Assembly: GCF_002099425.1 (NCBI RefSeq)
Contig: NW_018343982.1
Span: forward strand, 9,707,501-9,771,500
Reading direction: 5' to 3'
Source: Phascolarctos cinereus
Taxonomy: Eukaryota > Chordata > Mammalia > Diprotodontia > Phascolarctidae
Length of the DNA stretch: 64,000 nt
Made by a program: the position numbers and the translations under genes. Positions 10,010 to 20,700 of this stretch are shown one piece after another. Each line of letters opens with the position of its first letter. The first letter of the stretch is position 1. Below the pieces are notes generated by a model. It was not told where the DNA came from. It worked only from the letters and a program-made list of their open reading frames with translations, and ran no database searches.

Positions 10010-11840
10010 AGATAGGTTGAGATCTATATTGGTGGAGTGATTTATGGCAGTACTGAGAAAAAATTCACAGCTTCTTTGTGTATTTACATGGTTTTATAAT
10101 CTTGTTTACTGTGGGCCATATATAGTGAATGCTGCCTCCACCCCTCTACTATATTAACTGAAGGCGATCTCCAAATCATTGAACTAAACGGAGATTTGTC
10201 AGTCCTAGCAACAGCTAGATGGAGACAAGGTCAAGATGAGAATTTGTGTCTTTTGACTCCCAGGCCAGTACTCTAAGATGCCAGGGAATAAGAAGCAAGA
10301 CTAGGGATTTGGCCCAGGTGATCTCAGCATCCTTTTTTTCTCCCACGATGGCCTTGATCTCAACAATTAACTTCACTTGGACCTTAGTGTTCTTGTTTGT
10401 CAAATCAAGCCCTAAACTCAGTCTATCCTAGAGTTGTGGCCATTTTCATTATAATCTATTCTCCCTTAAGAATAGAAAAATGTCCTTTGTTCAAAGTGCA
10501 CAGAGATATTTTCTTAGATCCAGTTGGAGCTATGAGTAGATTTCTTTATCAACTGGTACAAAAACAGTTGGGTGACTAGGTGGGTGTGGAGGAGGGGAGG
10601 AGGTTGTGGGTACATGCAGTTGTACCAGGAGAGGGTATGCTCTAGCTTTTAATCCTGATCCAGCAAAGGGTAGGGAAAGGGGCCATCACGAGCAGAAATG
10701 GAAGGGGGAAGAGGAAGACCCTGCCCTATGCTATCTCATTTGTTGGCTTGGAGCATCAGAGAAGGAAAGCATGAAGATGATGATCACCATGGAGAGGAAA
10801 GTATACCCCCTTAGATGTTAGTGTCCTGGCACAAATCCCTGTTTACTCCCTTGCTCTGGGTCCAAGAAGTTCAAAGTTTGGTTTTCTTCTGGAAAAAAAA
10901 ATAACCTGACAAATTAGGTCAATCACCTGCCTTCCAGTCACTGGGACACCAAGTTAGGTCCCTGTTCTAAATCGCCCCAGATGAAGTCCCCAAAGAAACC
11001 ATCATTCCCCATATCCTTTTCCATCTTGGGTTACATTGTTCTGAGGAATGTTGAGCAGATCTCTTTGGACTTTGACCTCTAAGTTTAGAAACCCAAAGTT
11101 AGTTGTAACTTTTTTTTTTAATCTTACACAGAGTTTTCATTAAGCTTTGTGGACTGTGTGAGACGGAGCCTGAGACCATTTGGTCAGCCTGATGAAGACC
11201 CACGCACAGCTGGAAGCAGGCCTGCCAACTCCTTACCCATAACACGCTTTTGGTGTTAACTGGAGACCTGGTGTAGAACAGCACCCTTGGTCCCCCTATC
11301 TCAGGTGAAGCCTGTAAACATTCAAACACAGGCCTCTTGTCCTTGGTGTTCTCATCATGAAAGGGGAGTTTGTTCCTTTCTAGACGTCCCTGAATAAGTT
11401 GCCAGCTGTTTTCAGTTGGGAGAGGGGAAAAAAAACCCAGAGAGAAGGGGGAAAGGGGGAGGGATTGAGTCCTTAAAGACCAATTCTCAAAGTAGAAATC
11501 TACCAGATCAGCTGGGGAGACCACCCACAAGCTGGCAGCCCTATCTCTGCTGTACTGATTCTCTAGCCTTCTGACTCCACAGGGGGAGGAAGAAAGGGAA
11601 GCATTGGATTTGATGACTGTGGAATTCAATGGGATTGTGCTTCCTAACAGAGGAGGGTGTCCAAGGAGCCATGTGGCTGAACTCTTCCTCCTCAGAACTG
11701 TTGAGGCTGAGCACAGTGTCTGTTCCACTCATTTTCTCCTTTACAGCCTTGTGGACTACTGTTATTTTTTATGTCAATCTTAAATCGAAAACCAAACATC
11801 ATTTCCCTAACCAGCCCGGCTCGTCATCTCGGCTTCTCCA
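10010..11840. other. Single-copy block with a long antisense frame
   Basis: No repeat family is recognised over 1.8 kb. On the minus strand, 11,099-11,728 stays open for 209 codons, the longest non-repetitive frame in the window. It has no recognisable domain, signal peptide or transmembrane segment. On the opposite strand, a strong-looking acceptor ends at 11,131 and a CAG|GTGAAG donor follows at 11,304, but all three plus frames between them contain stops. A non-coding exon is possible; a protein gene is not supported. Confidence 0.35.
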
Positions 11841-11844
11841 TTTT

Positions 11845-12668
11845 TGACCCCAGCATGTTATTCTCCCAGTCGCCAAGGCTTGAAACCTTGAAGTCATTTT
11901 GACTCTTTTCTCTCTTGCTCCCCCTTTTCCATCAGTCATCAAGTCCTATCTGTACTCTCTCCAGAAAGACCATCTCCTGTTCCTGTTCCTTCCTTTCCAT
12001 TTCCCCTAGCTCAAGTTCTCATCACTTTTCTTGTCTTGGTGATTGCAATAGCCTCCCCACTCTTCTAGTCTCTCCCCTCTCCAATCCATTCTGTGAGTTG
12101 ATGACAGATTAATCTTCCTGCTATGCAGTTTTGATTGTGGGACTCCCCTGATTGCAATCCTGAATGGCTCCCTTTTGCCTATTAGATAAAGCTTAGACTC
12201 CCCAGTTTGGCATTCTGGGAGCATGATAATCCATCTCATCCTACCCTCTCACCCACTTCGTGTCCCCTGCACTCCAGCCAAACTGCATTACTCACTGTTT
12301 CCTAACCATGTCCTCTCCTTTCCCAGCTCTGTGCCTATAGTCAGATGGTCACTTCTGTATGAAAGATGCCCTTTCCCATCTCTACCTATCTGAATCCTAC
12401 CCAATTCAAATGCTCCCTCTCCCATGAAGTTTATCTTGGCTCTTCCACATTTAAAAGTAATTGCTATCACCTTTCAAATCCCATGGCACTTTGAACCTTT
12501 CTTCTGGTATTTATACTATTATGCATAATAAATATCGGTGTCATATCTTTCCTACTAGAAGTAAGCTCCTTAAGGAAAAGGACTGTATCTTATTAATTTT
12601 TGTATTTCACCTAGGGCCAAGTACAAAGTCTTGCAGCCTCATTAAAGTTGTTTTGATTAATTTTTTTT
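11845..12668 (+). mobile_element. L2 3' portion, long copy
   Basis: A sense L2 of 820 bp: 'cctccccactcttctagtc', 'cagattaatcttcctgct', 'tgaatggctcccttttgcc', 'aagtaagctccttaagga', and the end 'gggccaagtacaaagtc'. Open frames on both strands here are incidental. Confidence 0.9.
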
Positions 12669-12689
12669 TTCACTGTTTCAATGGGAATC

Positions 12690-13060
12690 TATGAGCTGTA
12701 CCTAGTACAGTTCTGGGAGCTGTAAGAGATACAATGAAATGTAAGACATGGGCCCTGCCTCAAGGAGCTCATAGTCTAGTGAAGGAAGCAGACCACATGC
12801 GTAGAAAGATAATTCAAAACACATGAGAGTATGTAAGTGCCAAAGGAGCAATTTTGGCAGTAAGTGCTTTAAAAGTTTAGAAGAAGGAAAGCTCCAGGTG
12901 GGCTAAAGTAGTCAGAGAAGGCTTCTTAGAGGAAGTGGGAGATGAACTGAGTTTTGAAATATGAATAGTACTTAGATTGGAAGAAGAGGAGTGGGGAGGG
13001 AAGGCATTGCATATACCTATGTGCAGCAATGTGCTGGGGCCAGGTCAACCCTACTTGGGT
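12690..13060 (-). mobile_element. L2, antisense
   Basis: Landmarks: 'cagttctgggagctgtaag', 'ctcaaggagctcatagtct', 'gcttcttagaggaagtgg', 'gatgaactgagttttgaa'. It faces the sense L2 that ends at 12,668, so the two 3' ends are nearly abutting. Confidence 0.88.
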
Positions 13061-13261
13061 GATTGTTAAGTTTTTGTTGTGAGCATGTCTATCTTGGAAA
13101 TCAACAAACACAACACATCAGGGCATGATTTAGTGTTTTGTTGATTGTCTAAAATTCAGCAAGTAATGGAGAAAATATTAGCAATGCAAATTCAGTTTAA
13201 AAATGTCATTTCCCCCCTAGAGAGACAGTTGTTAAATATTTACCAGCATCCCCTTTATGTA

Positions 13262-13263
<2 letters not shown>

Positions 13264-13352
<89 letters not shown>
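13264..13352. repeat. Compound microsatellite (CT)n(AT)n
   Basis: About 25 CT units run straight into about 19 AT units, then decay into ATGTAT steps. The two frames across it are artefacts. Confidence 0.98.
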
Positions 13353-13355
<3 letters not shown>

Positions 13356-13383
13356 TATGTATATGTACATATGTGTATCTGTT

Positions 13384-13440
13384 TTATTGTCCCAATTAGA
13401 TTTCAAGCTCTTTAAGGGCAGGGCTCATGACTTACCTTGA

Positions 13441-13490
<50 letters not shown>

Positions 13491-13515
13491 CATTCTTCAC
13501 AGTTCTTAGAACAAT
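13384..13515 (+). mobile_element. L2 3' end with an internal (AC)n expansion
   Basis: L2 terminal segment 'ttcaagctctttaagggc' then 'agggctcatgacttacct', interrupted by the (AC)n run, then resuming with 'ttcacagttcttagaac'. Confidence 0.6.
13443..13488. repeat. (AC)n microsatellite
   Basis: An uninterrupted run of about 23 AC units inside an L2 tail. Confidence 0.97.
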
Positions 13516-13524
13516 TATTTAAAT

Positions 13525-13650
13525 GAGTGAATAAAAAGTTATTTATTAAATGTTTACTACATGCCAATCACTTTGTTTAGTGCTGGGAACGCATAGAAAA
13601 AGTGAGACTGTCCCTCCTTTCTAATGTGGGGGAGACAACACATATAACAG
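13525..13650 (-). mobile_element. L2 3' end, antisense
   Basis: 'gttatttattaaatgttt', 'atgccaatcactttgttt', 'agtgctgggaacgcatag', 'gagactgtccctccttt'. Beyond 13,650 the match fades, and 13,650-14,054 holds no assigned feature. Confidence 0.75.
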
Positions 13651-14068
13651 AATTCATCTTCGAGAAAAATGGAAAGGCCCAGAAATCCTAAGGTTACAAT
13701 CATAGACAGATGGAAAAACCCAGGAGTCCTTAGAGTATATCAGCAAGTCAGAGGGCTATGCCTGCAGAGATAGAGGGCATAGGGGAATGGCAGATAAGAG
13801 GCCCCAGAGGACCTCAGATTGTGGCAGGGCAGATCTGCACATGATAGGCGCTGATAAAAAATTTATTGGTAAATTGATCATCAAGAGGAAGATGAGGAGA
13901 AGAAGCCACATTCATCATTCTGGCTGTAAGTCGATATTGGTGAAGAAATGCCAAAGGAAAGGGAAGAGAAAAATGATTTCTAGGCATCATTTACCTAAAC
14001 ATAAGCTCACAGGTCCACTCTAAAGGTGAGGAGGGGTTGCATGTTGGCCTGTTTGAAAGGGTTTTGCA

Positions 14069-14957
14069 ATCAAAACAACTCTGAGGTACCACATCACACC
14101 TATCAGATTGGCCAACATGACAGAACAGGAAAATGAAAAATGTTGGAGAGGATGTGGGAAAATTGGAACGCTAATATATTGTTAGTGGAGTTGTGAAATG
14201 ATCCAACCATTTTGGAGAACAATTTGGAACTATGCCCAAAGGGCTACAAAAATTTGCATACCCTTTGATCCAGCAATAGCACTTCTAGGGCTATATCCCA
14301 AAGAGATCAAACAAATGGGAAAAGGACCCACATGTACAAAAATATTCATAGCAGCTCTTTTTGTGGTGGCAAAGAATTGGAAATTGAGAGGATGCCCATC
14401 AATTGGGGAATGGCTGAGCAAGTTGTGGTATATGAATGTAATGGAATACTATTGTTCTATAAGAAATGATGAAAAGGCTGACTTCAGAAAAACCTCGGAA
14501 GACTTATATGGTCTGATGCTGAGTGAAGTGAGCAGAACCCAGAGGACTTTGTATACAATAGCAGCCACGTTATGCAATGACTAAGAATGTTAAACTGAAC
14601 CCTTCTCAGCATTACGAGGATCTAAGACATCTCCAGAGGCCTCGGAATGGAAAATGCTGTCCACATCCAAAGAAAGAACTATGGAAGTCGAATCGCTCTC
14701 ACTTAATTTTACCTTGAGTTGAATTTTGTTTCATCTTTCTGATGGTTCCTCCTATTGGTTTTAATTTTTACTTACAACTTCACTAATGTGAGAATATGTT
14801 TAGTGGGTATGAAAATGTAAAACCTATGTCAGATTGTGTGCCATCTTGGGGAGGGTGGAGGGGGAAGAAAAAGGGAGAAAAAAATTTTCAACCCAAAAGC
14901 ATATGGAAAAAAAAATTTTAAAAAAAATTTAATAAATTAAATTAAATTAAAAAAAAA
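14069..14957 (+). mobile_element. L1 LINE, 5'-truncated, with TSD
   Basis: Contains the ORF2 C-terminus, the 3' UTR and an A-rich tail. The frame from 14,198 encodes MIQPFWRTIWNYAQRA..., with IPFDPAIALLGLYPKE and TKIFIAALFVVAKNW. These correspond to the well-known L1 ORF2 C-terminal segments IPFDPAIPLLGIYPNE and RMFIAALFTIAKTW. The product then extends through EVSRTQRTLYTIAATL, typical of marsupial L1. An in-frame stop lies just upstream, so the copy cannot make full ORF2 product. A perfect 14 bp duplication (GAAAGGGTTTTGCA) lies at 14,055-14,068 and 14,958-14,971, giving exact ends and a classic 5'-truncated insertion of 889 bp. Confidence 0.96.
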
Positions 14958-15074
14958 GAAAGGGTTTTGCATTTAAAGTCTCAGGCTAAATCTATGTTCA
15001 AACCATAAGACACAGCTCTGTTCCATGCAGCTATTCCCAAAGAACCATACTGAGTAGTAAAAAGAGATAGGGCA

Positions 15075-15190
15075 TTTTGTTCCAGGAGGTGTTATTGTGA
15101 AGTTCAAATGAGATAATGGATATAAAGCCCTTAACAAACCTTTAAGTGCTATATAAATGCCAGTTATATATTATTATTGTTATTAATATT
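15075..15190 (+). mobile_element. MIR tail fragment
   Basis: 'gttcaaatgagataatgg', 'ataaagcccttaacaaac', 'agtgctatataaatgcca' is the 3' end of MIR. Confidence 0.65.
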
Positions 15191-16035
15191 AGTCTCCAGT
15201 CTGGGGGAAACCAGGCATACAGTCTCAGGATGACTTCATTCCCTGCACTACACTCCTGCTGAGTTCCAGCAATGTTCCTAGAGTAATAGAGGGATGTGCA
15301 GGTAAATATTTAACAACCAGACTCTCTATAAAGTATGTGCACACACACTTTTAAATTTAATCTGCATTATTAGCTTTCTTAAGTCTATGTACTCAACAAA
15401 ACAATCGTTCAAGCCCTGATTTGTAGAGATTGCTGATTATTGAGGTGTAAATATTCACATTGAAAATTTAACAGTCAGCTGGGAAAGCCAGTTAGATCTG
15501 GTTCCAGCATATCCTTGCTTTATTTTAACTGGCCCAATCCTCCGTGGTGCCCAATGAGGGTATGACCCAGTAGGTGGCTCTGGATTAGAAGGGAAGTTCA
15601 ACCCTACTATCTCTCGATGGCATCTATTCAGTCAAAGAACAATTGGGGTTCAACCAGCTGAGAGCCCTCTGTTTGAGATCCCCTACAGGCAAGCAAGATT
15701 CAGGGGCTGACTGATACCTTGAAGGTGAAGGGTTACCTGTGATTACCTCCTGGGATGAACAGGGTGGCCTGGCAACTCCCAGATTCCCTATCTGACCCTC
15801 CAGGTTGAGCCTTTGTGATTGTTTGGTCATTACTTTTCCAGACCTCCCAAATGTCATCAAACCTAGAAATCTTACCACAAGAAGATTTGGAGATTGCATA
15901 AACAGTTAGCCATTCCCAGGGTCTTTCCAATTTTGTTTAAATACTTTGTCTCTTATTTGGCCATTGGATCTCTGATTTAATTGTAGAACTTTTTCAATTA
16001 GGATTACAGGGTAAGAAGACACTACAACATCAGCT
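15191..16035. other. Single-copy block, nothing assigned
   Basis: AT-rich in the middle (15,300-15,480). No repeat family and no convincing gene. The two overlapping minus frames at 15,624-15,930 lack any domain. Confidence 0.4.
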
Positions 16036-16039
16036 CACT

Positions 16040-16320
16040 TCCTGGCTGCTACTCTTGACCAATCCAAGTTGTTCCCCAATTCTAAACCCATGCTCAAGAC
16101 CAGTCCCCTCCAGGAAGTCTTCTTTAATTCATGCTACCCAGATCCAATGACTTCATGAGTCTTAACAACTCCTGACAATTACAGAGTGACCTGATGTCAG
16201 CTTGGACTTGTGTATTTTCCTTACATGTGTTCATGCATGTGAATCTAGTCTCCTTCATTAGACGTTTTAAGGGCAGAGGCCAGGTCTTCTTTTGTTTCTT
16301 CCGACAGTGCTAACTCAGGG
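16040..16320 (+). mobile_element. L2 3' end
   Basis: 'cctccaggaagtcttcttt', a diverged middle, 'ttttaagggcagaggcca', 'ggtcttcttttgtttctt', then a truncated terminus. Confidence 0.75.
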
Positions 16321-16329
16321 TGACAGAAA

Positions 16330-17000
16330 GAAGGAGGACAGAGGGCAAAGGGAAGGCAGAGCCTGTGATAAAGATGCTTGGTGAAGGATGTGTACTGATA
16401 CTTCTTCAGCTCATATCAGACATCCCACCAGAAGTCATGGCCGGGCAGGATTCTCTCCACTAGAGGTGGGAACATACAATGCTTTAGAGGCTCAAGACCC
16501 TGTTCTGCCTGAACAAGATTCACAGCCCTACCACCCCCTCATGAGTCTTCTTCCTTTTCGTGGTGGGCCCTGGATTGCAAACCCAGTCCCTGGGGGGGAA
16601 TGGCATGGAGCCATCTTAACTCAGGCAAGGTTGGGCTGGGAATGGTCTAACAGGTAATATAACGCTCCAAAACCTTGTACTGGATCTCGGCCAACGTGGG
16701 AAAACATGGGTGGCATTTGGATATTTGGGGCCCATCCAAACAGGGAGGGGGAACCGATGGAGGATATGATATCCTTCTACCAGGGAACGCACAGGCTGTC
16801 CTGGTGGAAAGGGATGTGTGTGAGGTGTGCCCTGTGGATCCCAACGACTCCTGTTCTTCAGAATGTACCTGTGGGCCTATGTTTATCTGCATAATCTTTT
16901 GTAATTCTTTTTCTCTTCTTCTTCCTTTGACAATTTCACAATCAAGGTAGGTGATTAGACAGGAAGATGAACATGGCTTTCCCAGCTTATAAAAAAAAAA
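16330..17000. other. GC-richer single-copy block
   Basis: Contains several CpGs and overlapping frames (16,388-16,657; 16,675-16,950; 16,647-16,892 minus). None shows a recognisable domain, start context or splice pattern. I leave it unassigned. Confidence 0.35.
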
Positions 17001-17002
17001 AA

Positions 17003-17142
17003 AGACAGAAGAGCTCTGGATCTGGGGACAGGTTCAGATCCTACTTCTAACTATTATTACTTAGCCTCTCTGGGCCTCTGTAAAATGACGAACTTGGATT
17101 AGATGACCTCTAAGGTCCCTACTAAATCTACGATGCCTTAGA
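17003..17142 (+). mobile_element. MIR SINE
   Basis: 'gttcagatcctacttcta', 'cttagcctctctgggcct', 'ctgtaaaatgacgaact', 'gatgacctctaaggtccc'. Confidence 0.75.
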
Positions 17143-17985
17143 TCAGGATATCTGAAAGACATCACCTGTCTAAGACGTTGTGTCCTAGCGAGAGGATCCC
17201 AGCACCTGCAGGATCGAAGGAGACTTGTTCAGAGTTTTGATGTGTTATGCCTCCTGTTGGCCGGTCCTGTGGGCATGGGCAAGCCACCGTACCTCTCTCT
17301 GTCCTTAATGTCCCCCTCCGTCAAGCAAGTCTCTCTCAACCCCCTCACCCATCTCATAATGAAGAAAAGGAAAAAAAAAAAGGAATCAACTTGAAACTCT
17401 GTAAACTTCTTGGAGCACTGTTACATAAACTTGAGGTATTATTCTTCTAAATTCAAGTGCTGGTTTGGACTATTAGGGAGAGTTTGCTGGGTTGCTTTGA
17501 AGTCCGACCTATTTCTTTTGCCAGTAGCTTTTTGGAAACTCTCCTTTTGTCATGGTTTCGCCTTCCCTTTCCCTTTTTTCTCCCTGACTTTAATGTCACC
17601 ACAAAAGGCCGTGTGGGTGGGAAGTTGTGGTGCGTGGTGTCTATCCCCAAAAGGTGCGGCCCTACAGGGCTGAGTGTCTCTTTCCTCTCCCCTGGGGTGT
17701 GACAAGGTACAGTGGCAGCTTAGGTCACATTTTACCTTAGGAAGGAAAAGGACATAGTTTCTTCAGTCTCTCTCTTTCTGAGCTGTTTTCTCTAGTTCTG
17801 GGGGCTGGGGTGGCCTGGGAGAATGTAGTCCTAAGCAGAGGCTCTGACCTTCCTCTCATTCTCAGTTACTAGATAATAAGCTCTAGGAGACTCGTGCAGA
17901 ATCACTGATAACCCCCCAAACCTACTTACTGAGAGTTTCCATCGTCCCACCTAAAATCAACAATGAGCAGAAATGCTATCCCTAT
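17143..17985. other. Single-copy block, nothing assigned
   Basis: Mixed composition with scattered CpGs near 17,500-17,660. Overlapping plus frames at 17,410-17,702 have no support. No repeat family recognised. Confidence 0.4.
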
Positions 17986-17992
17986 CAGGAAC

Positions 17993-18455
17993 ATTGGCAG
18001 TAATGCAGTGGGTAGAGCGCTGGGCCTGGAGTATAGGGGAGCTAAATTCAATTCTGGCCTCTGTCAGATACTTCTTAACTCTGTGACCCTGGGTAAGTCA
18101 CTTTAAACCTCAGTTTCCCTAACTGTAGAATGGAGAAGGGAACATTTATGAATTGACAGCTATGTGCCAGGCATTAAGTGCTTTACAAATATTGTAAACT
18201 GATACTCACAACAATCTTGGGAGATAGGTGCAATTATTATCCCCATTTTACAGTTAAGGGAACTGAGGTAAAAATGACTTATCCGGGCTTACATGACTAG
18301 TGTCTGAGTCCTAATCTGAACTCAGGTCTTCCTGACTGCAGGGCCATTAATTTGACTACTTCATCACCTAACTGGAGATAATAACTGTGCGAATCAAATG
18401 AGATTATTTCCCACAGGGCCTGGCACATAGCAAATGCTTGTTTGCTTCATTCCTG
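17993..18455 (+). mobile_element. Core-SINE/MIR split by an antisense MIR
   Basis: Head and core at 17,993-18,140 ('ggcagtaatgcagtgggt', 'ctgtgaccctgggtaagtc', 'ctcagtttccctaactg') and tail at 18,371-18,455 ('ggagataataactgtgcg', 'gggcctggcacatagcaa'). The two parts are one element opened by an insertion. Confidence 0.75.
18143..18370 (-). mobile_element. MIR, antisense, nested
   Basis: Near-complete antisense MIR: 'tatgtgccaggcattaag', 'tgctttacaaatattgt', 'ccccattttacagttaag', 'ctgaactcaggtcttcct'. It lies inside a plus-strand core-SINE. Confidence 0.85.
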
Positions 18456-18524
18456 ATAAAATAATGGATAAAGGTAAACTGAGGCAATAGAAAAAAGGAT
18501 CCTCTTCAGGAGTTAGGAGATCCT

Positions 18525-18650
18525 GAGTTGTAGGATCATAAAAGGGTAGAACTGGGAAGGTCCTTTGAGTTTATCCCTCTAATTCCTTCATTTTACAGAT
18601 GAAGAAACTGAGGCATTAGGTAAAATGTGACCCACGCAATCACTATATCT
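18525..18650 (-). mobile_element. MIR, antisense fragment
   Basis: 'gtagaactgggaaggtcc', 'cattttacagatgaagaa', 'actgaggcattaggtaaa'. Confidence 0.65.
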
Positions 18651-18821
18651 TGTTACACCCTAGGGAAGATGAAATGTTGCCCTCACCATAGGCAGGGCTG
18701 CAGTGGCCAGACTCTCAGGTCAATGGTCTTTCTACTAAAGGACTTACCTCTCTGTGAGAATAATACATGTAAAATAACTTGCAGACACATGTAAAGTTAA
18801 TTAGCCCATGTTAACAGCCAT

Positions 18822-18965
18822 CTGCACTTAAATCAGTCAGTCAATAAAATTTATTAAGCATCTATTCTATGTTAGACAGTGAACTAAGGGCTGGGGCTAC
18901 AAATAAAGGCAAAAGTCAGGCCAAGCCCTGGAGGAGCTCACAGTCCACATCTATTGGATGTAGGC
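18822..18965 (-). mobile_element. L2 3' end, antisense
   Basis: 'cagtcagtcaataaaattt', 'attaagcatctattctat', 'gggctggggctacaaata', 'ggagctcacagtccaca'. Confidence 0.85.
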
Positions 18966-19528
18966 TTTCTCTAGAGTAGTTTTGAAAGGCTAGAAGGAGA
19001 GCACCAGCTAGCCCTGAGAGCCCAAGATGACAGAGAGGGCAAAACCAAAGGAGAACATGGGGGACAATGAACCCAGACTCTGCCAACTTCATAACTTTGT
19101 TAAGGGCCGGTCTTGACTGTATCTATCTTATTCCAGTTGGGATGATCTTCATGCAGAAGGCTATACACTGAGGAGACGTTTCACCGGGGAATAGTTGGCC
19201 ACTAGGGAAAAGTCAGTGAAACCTATGTTACACATAGACACATTAGTAAACTGAAGTTTTCAATGAAGGAATATGAAGGAGGAATTTGAAAATGTAACAC
19301 TTGCAAATTTTTCACTTTTTAATGTTGACGTAGACACATCTTTCAAATGCCAAGGGGGCAGGCATTCACACAAACCACTGGGCATTTACAATAGGGTATT
19401 GCCTTCCCTCCTGGGTAGTCATATTGAAGGACCACAGCACTGCAGGGTTATTTTAGTAACAATTCTCAGACTACAGAGTGTAAGTGGTGAAAGATATTAA
19501 TTGCTCATAATAGTTCCTTTTGATCCCA
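18966..19528. other. Single-copy block, nothing assigned
   Basis: No repeat family, gene or motif cluster that I can support. The frame at 19,273-19,500 is unremarkable. Confidence 0.4.
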
Positions 19529-19531
19529 TTC

Positions 19532-20163
19532 TATTTTAGCCTGCTTTCTTTCCTTCCTTCTTTCTTTCCTTTTTTCCTTCCTTTTTTCTCTCCTTCTTTT
19601 TCTTGCCTTATGTTCTCTGATTTCTTCTCCTTTCTCCTTCCTTCTTACTTCCTCCATTTTCTCTTCCTCCCCTTTTCTCTCTTCCTTCTTTTCTCCCTTC
19701 TTGTGCTTTCTACTTTTTTCCTCTTTCTCTCCCTTCTTCCTTCCTTCCCTCTTTCCTTCCTTCTTTCCTTCCTTCCTTTTTCTTTCCTTCCTTTTTCTCT
19801 CTTCCTTCTTTTCCCTGCCTTGTGCTCTCTGATTTCTTCTTTCTCCCTCCTACTTTCCCTCCTTTTTCCTTCCTTCCTACCTTCCTTCCTCCATTTTCTC
19901 TTCCTCCCCTTCTCTCTCTTCCTTCTTTTCTCCCTTCTTGTGCTTTCTACTTTCTTCTCCTTTCTCTCCCTTCTTCTTCCTTCCTTCCTTCTTTCCTTTT
20001 TTCATTTTCCTCTCCTTTCTTTTCTTCTGTCTTATGCTCTCTGATTCTTTTCCTTTCTTCCTCCCTTTCCCCCTCTCCTTTCCTCTTTTCCTTCCTTCCT
20101 TCCTTCCTTCCTCCTTCCTTCCTTTCTTCCTTCCTTCCTTCTTTCTCTCCTTCCCTCTTTCCA
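19532..20163. repeat. Polypyrimidine tract with 212 bp period
   Basis: About 630 bp of C/T-rich sequence on the plus strand. Beneath the CTTT/CCTT noise is a higher-order repeat. The landmark CTCTGA occurs at 19,615, 19,827 and 20,039, spaced exactly 212 and 212. A second landmark (tgctttctac) is at 19,704 and 19,941, and 'cctccattttctcttcct' at 19,651 and 19,888. Those two are spaced 237, so a 25 bp shift occurred inside unit 2. All long frames across it are low-complexity. Confidence 0.93.
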
Positions 20164-20164
20164 A

Positions 20165-20700
20165 ATATATTTATTCCTCTATCTGTCTAAATATCTCAAT
20201 TGTATCATGTCAGGACTGATCTAGTACTTTATACTAGGCGTGGCTGGTTTGACTATTCCATTAAAAAATTAAACCCACCTGCCACAAACTGAAAACAGAC
20301 TCAGCCCTAAAAAGAACAATAAATATTGATGACTTGAGGCGTGATTGGCTTTTATGATGTTTGATGACAACTGGTATCAGTTACAGAACTCACAACATAA
20401 AAACAACAAAAATCCAGGCAGGAGTGTTGCAGGTCATCAGACATTATTAAACGTCACAATAAATATATTTACCCCTTGTCTCCAAATCAAATGCCTAAAC
20501 ATTTCAAGGAGATTGAGGAACAATCTGAGGGCAGTGGTGGGGTAGGGAAGAGGAGGGAATTCTACAGGCTTTAAGGGGAAAGGTTGTATATGGCAACTGT
20601 TTTCTGCTTCCAAGTCAGGAGCACTATTATTTATGTTTTCTTTGGATCTAATTAATGCCAGTGAAATATTTCTGGGAATCCCCATCTTTTTCTCCCCAGG
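20165..20700. other. Repeat-free block, candidate conserved element
   Basis: AT-rich single-copy DNA with clustered homeodomain/TALE-like and forkhead-like words (for example TGATTGG near 20,343, TTTGATGACA near 20,359 and AATAAATATT near 20,319). No coding pattern. This is the sort of composition seen in conserved enhancers, but conservation cannot be tested here. Confidence 0.3.

Noticed and set aside
13145-13406. Frames with serine-leucine and tyrosine-isoleucine repeats on both strands
   Set aside because: Products of the (CT)n(AT)n microsatellite.
14230-14421. Minus frame with a protein-like sequence that recurs at 27,145-27,336 on plus
   Set aside because: Both are antisense to the L1 ORF2 C-terminus; the similarity reflects shared L1 DNA and not a gene family.
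19520-20219. Several long hydrophobic plus frames and a lysine/arginine/glutamate-rich minus frame
   Set aside because: All come from the polypyrimidine array; low-complexity, not membrane proteins or a nuclear protein.
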